Shown in pieces: positions 1 to 5,862 of a DNA stretch of 13,304 nt. Position 1 is the stretch's first letter; each line of letters opens with the position of its first letter. A program made the position numbers and the translations under genes. The DNA lies in the NCBI GenBank assembly GCA_947569225.1, contig CANORX010000013.1, positions 1 to 13,304 of the forward strand, given 5' to 3'. The notes under the pieces are model-generated. The model saw only the letters and a list, made by a program, of their open reading frames with translations. It was not told the origin of the DNA and did no database searches. Source of the DNA: an uncultured Clostridia bacterium (GTDB lineage: Bacteria; Bacillota_I; Bacilli_A; RF39; UBA660).

Positions 1-793
1 GTCTTACACTTCCATCTTCATTTGTTCTTATGATTCTCCACATATATCCACCAAACTCTAGCCAGTTATCTCTTACATTTCCTGCAAAATAGTATACATC
101 TTTGTTATTATTCTCACTTCCTGTACTCTCTGGTGTTTCTCTATATATACTTTCTTTATATATTACTCCTGTTGTTGCAGTTTCATCACCAAATACATTA
201 TCAAAATCTGTTCTTGTGTTTACTATTGGATGATCTGCTAATATTTTATCATAAAGATTTTTTACTTTAGCAGCTTCTATCATAAGTTGTCCACTAAAAC
301 TAGTGCCCATGTCATCGCTTTGGTCCACATCAGGGTCATCTAAATATCTAAACTCTATAGTATACTCTTGTGTTACTCCTGCTGGTATATTAATTCCTGG
401 CGCTAGGTCATAATTAGTTGCTTCACTGCTTTTTGGTAATGGTTCAAAGTCTGTCATGTTAAATCCATTATTAGATGTTATTTTATATTGAAGATAGTTT
501 TCTGTTACTAAAGTGTTCATTAAATCCTTTATATAAATATCATATCTATAATCTGTTGTACCTTGATTTTCTATAGTAAAAGTTTTACTAGTACTCCATC
601 CAGGTCTTGCTTTTGATTCTGCTATTTCTGTGTTGTCAGTAAATAATATATTAACTTTGTCTAATGTAACAGAAATATTAGAGCCTTCTCCCTCTACAAT
701 TCCTACCCAATATGCATATGTAACGCCTACTACAGCAACTATTAATGTAAGAGTTATTCCATATATTAAGTATTTCGTATTTTTCTTTTTCAT
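1..793 (-). CDS. Membrane-anchored surface protein, partial (C-terminus beyond window)
   Basis: The frame is open from an ATG at 793-791 to the window edge, about 264 codons, so the 3' part is missing. An AGAGG Shine-Dalgarno lies 6 bases upstream. A short basic N-terminus (MKKKNTKYL) is followed by one hydrophobic segment (residues about 9-28) ending in TYAYW. A beta-rich, camelysin/TasA-like exported region follows (about 30-175), then a conserved block with YRETPESTG, VYYFAGNV and GGYMWRIIRTNEDGSVR. That order matches the complete paralogue at 4960-3374, which ends in a lectin-like domain, so this protein probably does too. It is divergent from an HTH gene and transcribed from a promoter framed by two identical operators. 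I infer an extracellular adhesin or surface-display protein; no enzyme motif is visible. Confidence is high that it is a gene and low on exact function. Confidence 0.85.
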   Translation of the reverse strand, partial: MKKKNTKYLIYGITLTLIVAVVGVTYAYWVGIVEGEGSNISVTLDKVNILFTDNTEIAESKARPGWSTSKTFTIENQGTTDYRYDIYIKDLMNTLVTENYLQYKITSNNGFNMTDFEPLPKSSEATNYDLAPGINIPAGVTQEYTIEFRYLDDPDVDQSDDMGTSFSGQLMIEAAKVKNLYDKILADHPIVNTRTDFDNVFGDETATTGVIYKESIYRETPESTGSENNNKDVYYFAGNVRDNWLEFGGYMWRIIRTNEDGSVR

Positions 794-812
794 TTTCCAC
801 CTCTATTGTAAA

Positions 813-829
813 ACGTATCTAGAATACGT
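813..829. promoter_or_regulatory. Operator 1, ACGTAT-N5-ATACGT dyad
   Basis: A perfect 6+6 inverted repeat (ACGTAT / ATACGT) with the 5-base spacer CTAGA. It lies between the surface-gene promoter and its ribosome binding site, at roughly +5 to +21 of the predicted transcript. An identical dyad with a different spacer lies 45 bp away, centre to centre. A repressor bound here would block elongation or open-complex formation. The obvious candidate ligand is the divergent HTH protein encoded from 927. Confidence 0.75.
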
Positions 830-840
830 CTCTACTTTTT

Positions 841-869
841 ATATTACATTAATTTTTACGTATTGTCAA
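841..869 (-). promoter_or_regulatory. Sigma-A promoter of the partial surface gene
   Basis: On the minus strand a consensus -35 TTGACA (869-864) is followed by a 17-base spacer and TAATAT (846-841). The transcript would start near 834, leaving an untranslated leader of about 40 bases that contains operator 1 and the Shine-Dalgarno. The -35 is buried in operator 2, so this promoter looks built for repression. Confidence 0.7.
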
Positions 870-874
870 TACGT
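858..874. promoter_or_regulatory. Operator 2, ACGTAT-N5-ATACGT dyad overlapping -35 box
   Basis: The second perfect copy of the dyad, with spacer TGTCA. The spacer and the first base of the right arm form TTGACA on the minus strand, the -35 box of the surface-gene promoter. Occupancy would therefore exclude RNA polymerase. Arm sequence and spacer length are the same as in operator 1, which argues for a specific dimeric regulator binding both. Confidence 0.78.
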
Positions 875-926
875 CTTTTGGTGTTTTTTTTAATTATTTT
901 GTTAAGCTAATAATAGGTGAAATTTA

Positions 927-1145
927 ATGGAATTAAAAACTAATGATTATAAAGCTAATGAGATTTTAAAATTTATAAGACAAAGTACAGGATTAACTCA
1001 GAAGGATTTTGCTAAAAGACTTAATAAGTCTGAGGCTTGGCAACAGTCAAATGAGCTTGGAAGAACAAATTATTATTTTAAAGATTTAATTGAAATAGCA
1101 AAAATTTTTAATATAGAGATTATAATCAGAGAAAAAAACGAATAA
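927..1145 (+). CDS. XRE-type helix-turn-helix regulator (72 aa)
   Basis: A 72-residue single-domain DNA-binding protein. The XRE/HTH_3 fold covers residues about 10-65: EILKFIRQSTGLTQKDFAKRL is the first part including helix 2 (TQKDFAKRL), KSEAWQQSNELGR is the recognition-helix stretch, and NYYFKDLIEIAKIF is the C-terminal helix. The protein ends in a charged strand-like tail (IEIIIREKNE). An AGGTGA Shine-Dalgarno (915-920) sits 6 bases before the ATG. It is divergent from a surface-protein gene and faces two identical dyad operators, so I infer a repressor of the surface gene, possibly also of itself. It lacks toxin-antitoxin partners in the window. A frameshifted, closely similar copy lies at 2990-3206. 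Confidence 0.85.
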   Translation: MELKTNDYKANEILKFIRQSTGLTQKDFAKRLNKSEAWQQSNELGRTNYYFKDLIEIAKIFNIEIIIREKNE

Positions 1146-1151
1146 TTTAGA

Positions 1152-1170
1152 ATAAAAAAAATACCGAAAT
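1152..1170 (+). other. Left arm of a lost terminator; breakpoint of similarity with the second module
   Basis: The sequence after the HTH stop (A-rich run then ATACCGAAAT) matches the left arm of the intact terminator following the HTH relic at 3215-3251. Here the right arm (TTTCGATATTTTTT) is missing: similarity stops at about 1170 and unrelated sequence begins. This marks a recombination or insertion junction. Confidence 0.6.
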
Positions 1171-1470
1171 AAATAGGCTCTAGAATTTCTACTAGGGAAC
1201 ATTTTATATTCAATACTTGATAATATTTAAGAAATATTTTGTAGTTGTCACTTTAACTAAAGAGGATTTTAATCTATTAGATTTAATATAAAAAGAGGAT
1301 TTATCCTCTTTCTTAATTAGTCGTTCTACTGTAACTTTAGAAAAATTTTAAATTATAATTGTTTTTTTATTTCATTTTATAATTGTCGAACACTAGTTAT
1401 AAAACCATTTTTTAGTATAACTTATTTTTACTAATTATTTTATTTAAATGTATTTTAGACGAGTTATCTT
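1171..1470. other. Gene-poor stretch with small repeats and a hairpin
   Basis: I see no convincing reading frame here. Visible structure is a GAGGAT/ATCCTC hairpin (annotated separately), a 10-base direct repeat TTATAATTGT at 1353-1362 and 1377-1386, and a weak inverted repeat GTTATA/TATAAC at 1396-1401 and 1416-1421. The stretch starts at the similarity breakpoint after the HTH gene and ends at the stop codon of the broken regulator gene, so it is probably imported or decayed flanking DNA. Confidence 0.5.
1292..1311. terminator. Possible bidirectional terminator hairpin
   Basis: AAAGAGGA and TCCTCTTT pair as a perfect 8-bp stem around a 4-base loop. On the minus strand the stem is followed by TTTTTATATT, giving a plausible intrinsic terminator for transcription coming from the broken regulator gene. 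The plus-strand T-tract is weaker. It lies about 160 bases downstream of the pseudogene. Confidence 0.45.
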
Positions 1471-2782
1471 TTATTTTTCACTATCTAACACTTGCCAATA
1501 ACCATTTTTGTTAGAGCCTACCCTTATTATAAAATTATGTTTCTTTAAGTACGAAATATTGTTATCTATAGCTGTAGAACTAATTCCTATTAATTTAACA
1601 AGCTCCTCTTTAGTAACGTTTGGATTATTTCTCATTTCTGCAATTATATTTTTTCTATTATCACTTAATTTTATCTCCTTGTAATCTTTATCTTTTCTTT
1701 TATTTATCCAGTTAAATGGCAAAGTAACTACTATAGAGTTTTCTCTAAAATCAAAAACTTCTTTACCATACTTTTCTACTATTTTAGGTACACCTCTACC
1801 AGATTTTTCGCTTATGTGAAGTTGCAAAAATATTTCAGATAATTTGCTATTTACTGGGATAGATTCACCAGCAAAAAAACCACTTAATGTTTGAGAAGAT
1901 GCTAAAACACCTCTAGATAATATTTCTATTCTATCATTATATACTGTAATCATTGGTTCATTTTCGCTCACCCATTTATTATGTAAAATAGCATTAATTA
2001 TAGCTTCTCTAAAAGCATCATTATCAAATAAAGGAACTTCTTTTCTTTCTACTATTCTATTTCGTTCATCAGCTTGAATTATATTTAAAACATCTCCATA
2101 TCTAAGTAATTCATCTAATGAATATAAAATACAATCAAAACCAAAGTCTCTCACTGAGAATAATTTTGATGCTTTAGTTTTTCCTTTGAAAATAGACACT
2201 CTTAAAGGCAATCTTGAATTATCAGATAATATTTGTGCCAAAATGTTGTATTTACCATATTCTGTTAGTAGATTTAAATTCTTTTTAAAAGTTTTCTCTT
2301 TCAAAATAATTCCTTTTGAACCATAATAGCCAAATAGTTTTGAAAAAGTTAAATCTTGATATTTTGAACAAGTATTTTCTATTGTAGAAATACCTCTTTC
2401 TAATATTTTAAATAAATTTTTTCTCTTTTGGAATAATCATTTAATTTTACTTTCGAAGAGCCTATCCTTAAAAATCTCTTTTTCTTTAAATGAAGTTGGT
2501 ATATCAGTAGCAGAAGGTATTATTAAAACTACTATTCTTTTATCATCAATAAAAAATTCTTCAAAATGAAAGTTTATACTTGGATTTAAATTTCTAGTTA
2601 AATAATTATGTATAGGCTCATTTTTATATTCCTGGTAAATATTAAAATTTGTTCCAACTAAACTACGAGTTTGATCACTAATTCCCCTCACCCAATTTAT
2701 CTAGTTCGAACCAATTCTCTTTAAATTCAAACCATTATTGTTCATTTTCGTATAAGCATAATTCTCTTAAAAGATTATCCAT
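1471..2782 (-). pseudogene. Broken AlbA_2-domain ATP-binding transcriptional regulator (COG2865-like)
   Basis: Pieces of one ancestral gene are visible in order. The ATG at 2782 starts MDNLLRELCLYENE, typical of these proteins, and hits a TAA at 2737-2735. The same frame continues with WFEFKENWFELDKLGE. At about 2692 a segment of the AlbA_2 domain is deleted and the frame shifts to GISDQTRSLVGTNF through FIDDKRIVVLIIPSA (to 2437). A further frameshift near 2462 leads to RFLRIGSSKVKL, then continuously to 1471 through the ATPase-like part (EVPLFDNDAFREAIINAILHNKW; ISEKSGRGVPKI; ENSIVVTLPFNW) and a C-terminal winged-helix segment. Intact relatives have an N-terminal Schlafen-type AlbA_2 domain, a GHKL-like ATP-binding domain and a C-terminal HTH. 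With three lesions it is very unlikely to be functional, although the C-terminal 277-codon piece could in principle be translated from a TTG at 2304. Confidence 0.85.
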
Positions 2783-2829
2783 TTTATCACCAACTTTATC
2801 ACCAACTAATTAACAAAAAGTTGGTGATA
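2783..2829 (-). repeat. Tandem 12-bp VGDK-coding repeat with inverted copy
   Basis: On the plus strand TTTATCACCAAC occurs twice in tandem (2783-2794, 2795-2806). An inverted copy AGTTGGTGATA at 2819-2829 can form an 11-bp stem with 2797-2807 around an 11-base loop. Read on the minus strand the tandem unit encodes VGDKVGDK, in frame with the ATG at 2782. In intact AlbA_2 regulators such VGDK repeats commonly form the linker before the C-terminal HTH, so this may be a relic of a neighbouring gene copy or a leader hairpin. Confidence 0.6.
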
Positions 2830-2865
2830 CCACAATAGACAATTATAAATAAGATATGGTGTGTA

Positions 2866-2985
2866 CTTTCTTTATATATTATTCCTATACCTGAATCATA
2901 ATTTCTTGCTTCACTACTATTAGTAATGACTCAAAGTTTGTAATGCTAAATCTTTTATATAAATATCATATCTAAAGTCTGCTTG
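2866..2985 (-). pseudogene. Collapsed remnant of a surface-protein gene
   Basis: Three short stretches match the partial surface gene at 1-793 in the same order. About 2866-2890 matches 146-171 (ACTTTCTTTATATATTA core), about 2897-2952 matches 410-470, and about 2953-2985 matches 526-557 (TTATATAAATATCATATCTA). The intervening coding sequence is deleted and no open frame survives. It directly abuts the HTH relic at 2990, so promoter and operators are also deleted. This was once a second surface/HTH module like 1-1170. Confidence 0.75.
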
Positions 2986-2989
2986 TTTA

Positions 2990-3206
2990 ATGGAAATAAA
3001 AACTAATGATTATAAAACTAACGAAATTTTAAAATTTATAAGACAACGTTGGGATTAACTCAGAAAGATTTTGCTAAAATACTTAATAAGTCTGAGGCTT
3101 GGGAACAGTCAAACGAGCTTGGAAGAACAAATTATTATTTTAAGATTTAATTGAAATAGCAAAAATTTTTGATATAGAGATTATAATCAGAGAAAAAAAC
3201 GAATAG
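2990..3206 (+). pseudogene. Frameshifted copy of the XRE-type regulator gene
   Basis: The stretch aligns base by base with the intact HTH gene at 927-1145, with only about a dozen and a half differences, but has two single-base deletions. One is near 3048 (AGACAACGTTGGGATT instead of AGACAAAGTACAGGATT) and one near 3143 (TTTTAAGATTT instead of TTTTAAAGATTT). Each shifts the frame and the conceptual protein is destroyed. No Shine-Dalgarno remains in front of the former start. It keeps the terminator that the intact copy has lost. Confidence 0.85.
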
Positions 3207-3214
3207 TTTGAATA

Positions 3215-3251
3215 AAAAAATACCGAAATCTATAATGTTTCGATATTTTTT
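3215..3251 (+). terminator. Intrinsic terminator after the HTH relic
   Basis: AAAAAATACCGAAA (3215-3228) pairs with TTTCGATATTTTTT (3238-3251) with one mismatch around a 9-base loop, and the right arm ends in a T-run. It represents the original terminator of the HTH gene family in this locus. The copy after the intact gene at 1152-1170 retains only the left arm. Confidence 0.7.
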
Positions 3252-3333
3252 CTTTAAAGTTTTAGATTTACTTTAAATATACTACTATTTATACTTGTAT
3301 TTATTTTAGTTCTAATCTTAATTTTTATTTTCT

Positions 3334-3366
3334 ACTCTTTTGATTTTTTTATCAAAATTCTTGAGT
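3334..3366. terminator. Weak terminator hairpin between convergent genes
   Basis: TTTTGAT (3338-3344) pairs with ATCAAAA (3351-3357), and flanking ACTC and GAGT can add an outer helix across a 5-base bulge. It sits 8 bases beyond the stop of the minus-strand surface gene and downstream of the plus-strand HTH relic. T-tracts are poor in both directions, so function is uncertain. Confidence 0.35.
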
Positions 3367-3373
3367 ATTTTCC

Positions 3374-4960
3374 TTAATTAACCGTGCTACCACATGTTCC
3401 ATCTATACTTACTTTATATGGACTTTCAGGCGTTCCGTTTCCACTTTCCCAATTAACACATGACTTTAATGATAGGACTGGGCGTGCAGCATTTGGATTG
3501 GAAACGCCCCAATTATTCAAATTACCTGGTTTATCTGATCCATGTACACGAAAAGCTAACGCATGATTACTAATGCTATTGACGCTATGCGGACTCAAAA
3601 TCCACCACCAACGGTTTCCAACACTACTTTCTCCTAAACTATTAAGGTAATAATACGTATTAGGAGCATCTTTTCCATCTAAACCACCAGCGAAACTTAC
3701 TTCATCTGCCGTCATCAAAGCAATAGGATACTGTAATTGACCATTTCCTCCAGATTCAACACTAACACTAAATCTATCTGCTACATTAGCTGAGCTACTT
3801 GCATATGGACTACCCTTTGTATTTTGTCCACATTGATATGTTGGTTGTCTTTTTGAACTAGTTAACCTTTCATATGCAGCATAATACATTCCTCCACTAT
3901 TTTTATATCGACTAGAAGCCCTATCATTACAATATATTGCTGTTTTACTTACATATCCATCATAATTATTTAATATATTATCCTTATACCAACTATCTAT
4001 CATTCTTTTTATTTCAGATGAATTTTTATTTATCCTATTATTTTCAATACTTCCTTCTGTTCCATACATATATCCTGCATACATTGGATTATTTATACTA
4101 TCATTAAATCCAGCAACTATTGTTGTATATGAATTTGTTGCTGTGGTACTTGTTCCATGATACAAAAGTCTCACCGAACCGTCTTCATTTGTACGAATAA
4201 TTCTCCACATATATCCACCAAACTCTACCCAGTTATCTGCTACATTTCCTGCAAAGTAATATACATCTTTGTTATTATTCTGACTTCCTGTACTCTCTGG
4301 TGTTTCTCTATATACACTCTCTTTGTATATTACACCTGTTGTTGGTGTGTCTTCTCCAAAAGCACTATCAAAATCTGTTCTTGTGTTTACTATAGGATGA
4401 TCTTTTAGTATTTGGCTGTATAAAGTATTTGTAGGTCTGTACTCTTCTATATAAAGTGTTCCTGTTAGTGTTGCTCCCATATCTGCGCTTTGGTCTTCTT
4501 CGGTTGTTTTATATATTATTTCTATTGTGTATTCTTGTGTTGTATTTCCTTCTATTGTTATGTTCTCTCCTATAACTTGGTTGCTTCTTTCTTCACTTTT
4601 TGGTATATCCATATAATCAGGCATATTATATCCATTCGTAGAGCTTATTTTATACTGGAGATAACCCTCGGTTTTGAATGTATTTATTAAGTCTTTTAAT
4701 ATTATGTTGTATGTGTATGGTGTGTCATTTTCGTTTTTTACTGAAAATGTTTTTGTTTCACTCCAACCTGGTTCTATTATTCCTGAACCTATAGACCCAC
4801 CTTTGTTGTCATATATTATTTTAATGTTTGGTGAGTTGAAGTTCATAGGTGATCCTTCTCCTACTATTGTTGCTGTCCAATAAGCTAAGCTTACTCCTAG
4901 ACCTAATACTAATATTATGACTAATATTATTAACAAATAATTCTTATTTACTTTTTCCAT
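3374..4960 (-). CDS. Membrane-anchored surface protein with C-terminal lectin/FGE-like domain (528 aa)
   Basis: An AGGAG lies 10 bases before the ATG. Residues 8-28 are a hydrophobic signal-anchor ending SLAYWTA, a site resembling those of camelysin/TasA-like exported proteins. Residues 30-172 are a beta-rich domain. From about 180 a block shared with the paralogue at 793-1 begins (YRETPESTG, YYFAGNV, GGYMWRIIRTNEDGSVR), followed by an extracellular domain with Cys344, Cys377, Cys501 and Cys523. Residues 412-500 (PIALMTADEVSFAGGL, RWWWILSP, GNLNNWGVSN, ARPVLSLKS) have the order seen in DUF6273/FGE-sulfatase-like C-type-lectin folds, and the protein ends with GNGTPESPYKV. The role is inferred to be extracellular ligand binding. 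The C-terminal segment has a codon pattern compatible with hypervariation (see findings). Gene composition is richer in G+C than the rest of the window. Confidence 0.88.
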   Translation of the reverse strand: MEKVNKNYLLIILVIILVLGLGVSLAYWTATIVGEGSPMNFNSPNIKIIYDNKGGSIGSGIIEPGWSETKTFSVKNENDTPYTYNIILKDLINTFKTEGYLQYKISSTNGYNMPDYMDIPKSEERSNQVIGENITIEGNTTQEYTIEIIYKTTEEDQSADMGATLTGTLYIEEYRPTNTLYSQILKDHPIVNTRTDFDSAFGEDTPTTGVIYKESVYRETPESTGSQNNNKDVYYFAGNVADNWVEFGGYMWRIIRTNEDGSVRLLYHGTSTTATNSYTTIVAGFNDSINNPMYAGYMYGTEGSIENNRINKNSSEIKRMIDSWYKDNILNNYDGYVSKTAIYCNDRASSRYKNSGGMYYAAYERLTSSKRQPTYQCGQNTKGSPYASSSANVADRFSVSVESGGNGQLQYPIALMTADEVSFAGGLDGKDAPNTYYYLNSLGESSVGNRWWWILSPHSVNSISNHALAFRVHGSDKPGNLNNWGVSNPNAARPVLSLKSCVNWESGNGTPESPYKVSIDGTCGSTVN

Positions 4961-4962
4961 TA

Positions 4963-5061
4963 ATTACAACTCCTACTAATATTATTTACACTTATATTAC
5001 AATTATGATAATAAATTATTGTTTACAATAGTAATTATATTTATTCCAATTCAGTTGTAAT
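4963..5061 (-). promoter_or_regulatory. 5' leader with a stretch complementary to the ribosome-binding region
   Basis: In the predicted mRNA, ATTACAACT (minus strand, 5061-5053) is an exact 9-base complement of AGTTGTAAT (4971-4963), which directly follows and overlaps the AGGAG Shine-Dalgarno and stops 2 bases short of the ATG. Between them lies an additional TATTGT-AA-ACAATA dyad (5031-5018 region). The arrangement would allow a long-range hairpin to hide the start region. This is inferred from base pairing only. Confidence 0.4.
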
Positions 5062-5121
5062 GTTGGTGTAAAAAAATAATAAATTACAGATAAGCTTTTT
5101 TTATCTTATATCTACATTATT

Positions 5122-5150
5122 AGTATAAGACATTTTAGTTTATTAGTCAA
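5122..5150 (-). promoter_or_regulatory. Sigma-A promoter of the 528-aa surface gene
   Basis: Minus strand -35 TTGACT (5150-5145), a 17-base spacer, and -10 TATACT (5127-5122), each one base from consensus. The transcript would start near 5115, giving an unusually long leader of about 155 bases before the ATG at 4960. No ACGTAT-type operator is present, so regulation differs from that of the paralogue at 793. Confidence 0.7.
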
Positions 5151-5169
5151 TTTATTATTTTTTATTATT

Positions 5170-5859
5170 TTATACTTTCATTAGACTTTTTAGTTTTTTT
5201 ATTGCTTTTTTTTCTATTCTTGATATGTAAGATTGGCTTATTCCTAACATGTCTGCTACTTCTTTTTGTGTGTATTCTTCTGTGTTATTTAGTCCATATC
5301 TAAGTGTCAGTATTTCTTGGTCTCTTTTATGTAGTTTGTCTAATACAGTTACTAGTAGTTCTTTGTCTACTTTTGATTCATATTCTTTTTCTACTACATC
5401 GTCTTCTGTTCCAAGTACGTCTTCTAGGTGTAATTCGTTTCCATCTCCATCTTGATTTATTGAGTCTTCAAAGCTTATCTCTACTTTTCTTCTTTTGTTT
5501 TTTCTTAAAAACATTAGTATTTCATTGTCTATGCATCTTGATGCATATGTTGCTAGTTTTATGTTTTTGTCTAGTTTGTAAGTTTTTACTCCTTTTATTA
5601 GTCCAATTGTGCCTATTGATACTAAGTCTTCTAAGTCATATATTGTGTTGTCATATTTTTTTGCTAGAAATACTACGAGTCTTATGTTGTGTTCTATTAG
5701 TTTGTTTCTTGCGTTTAAGTCCCCATTTTCTGCTTTTAATACTAAGGCTTCTTCTTCATCTTTTTTTAGTGGTGGTGGTAATAAGTCTGTACTTCCTAAG
5801 TAAAATATTTTTTTGTCTTCACTTTTAAATAGTTTTTTTAGTAATTCTATTATTTTCAT
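5170..5859 (-). CDS. sigE: RNA polymerase sporulation sigma factor sigma-E
   Basis: A 229-residue sigma-70 family protein, close to the usual length (239 in Bacillus subtilis). Region 2 includes RLVVFLAKKYDN (60-71), DLEDLVSIGTIGLIKGV (75-91) and KLATYASRCIDNEILMFLRK (101-120), with the SRCI/NEIL signature of sigma-E/sigma-K. Region 4 has the HTH TQKEVADMLGISQSYISRI (197-215). The N-terminus KIFYLGSTDLLPPPL matches the pro-sigma-E maturation region, where the protease cuts near Tyr-Leu/Gly (about residues 20-22), so the protein is made as an inactive precursor with a pro-sequence of about 21 residues. It starts 3 bases after the stop of spoIIGA with GGAGG inside the end of that gene, indicating translational coupling. 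It directs early mother-cell transcription during sporulation. Confidence 0.95.
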   Translation of the reverse strand: MKIIELLKKLFKSEDKKIFYLGSTDLLPPPLKKDEEEALVLKAENGDLNARNKLIEHNIRLVVFLAKKYDNTIYDLEDLVSIGTIGLIKGVKTYKLDKNIKLATYASRCIDNEILMFLRKNKRRKVEISFEDSINQDGDGNELHLEDVLGTEDDVVEKEYESKVDKELLVTVLDKLHKRDQEILTLRYGLNNTEEYTQKEVADMLGISQSYISRIEKKAIKKLKSLMKV

Positions 5860-5862
5860 ATT

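Noticed and set aside
630..893. Plus-strand frame of 87 codons across the operator region.
   Set aside because: It is antisense to the surface gene's N-terminus and runs through the promoter and both operators, with no ribosome-binding site.
927..1145. Toxin-antitoxin module with the HTH protein as antitoxin.
   Set aside because: There is no small toxin-like frame next to it; the divergent partner is a large exported surface protein.
1471..2691. Two separate genes (277 and 84 codons) instead of one broken gene.
   Set aside because: The frames join as one continuous homologue once a single frameshift near 2462 is allowed, and the upstream piece lacks its own conventional start.
2783..2829. 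CRISPR-like repeat or IS end.
   Set aside because: There are only two tandem 12-bp units and one inverted copy with no spacers, and no transposase frame adjoins it.
3384..3566. Plus-strand frame of 60 codons opposite the surface protein's C-terminus.
   Set aside because: It is antisense to a segment with recognisable lectin-like motifs; its openness follows from the local higher G+C.
3650..3663. TAATACGTATTA palindrome resembling the ACGTAT operator half.
   Set aside because: It lies inside coding sequence (the YYYLN region), lacks the N5 spacer of the operators and is probably a chance palindrome.
3374..4960. A complete diversity-generating retroelement in the window.
   Set aside because: No reverse transcriptase, accessory gene or template repeat is present here; only the target-like protein can be seen.
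5249..5828. Several plus-strand reading frames rich in Leu, Phe and Ser across the sigE region.
   Set aside because: They lie antisense to a gene with clear sigma-E homology, have no Shine-Dalgarno and show the composition expected from reading an AT-rich gene backwards.
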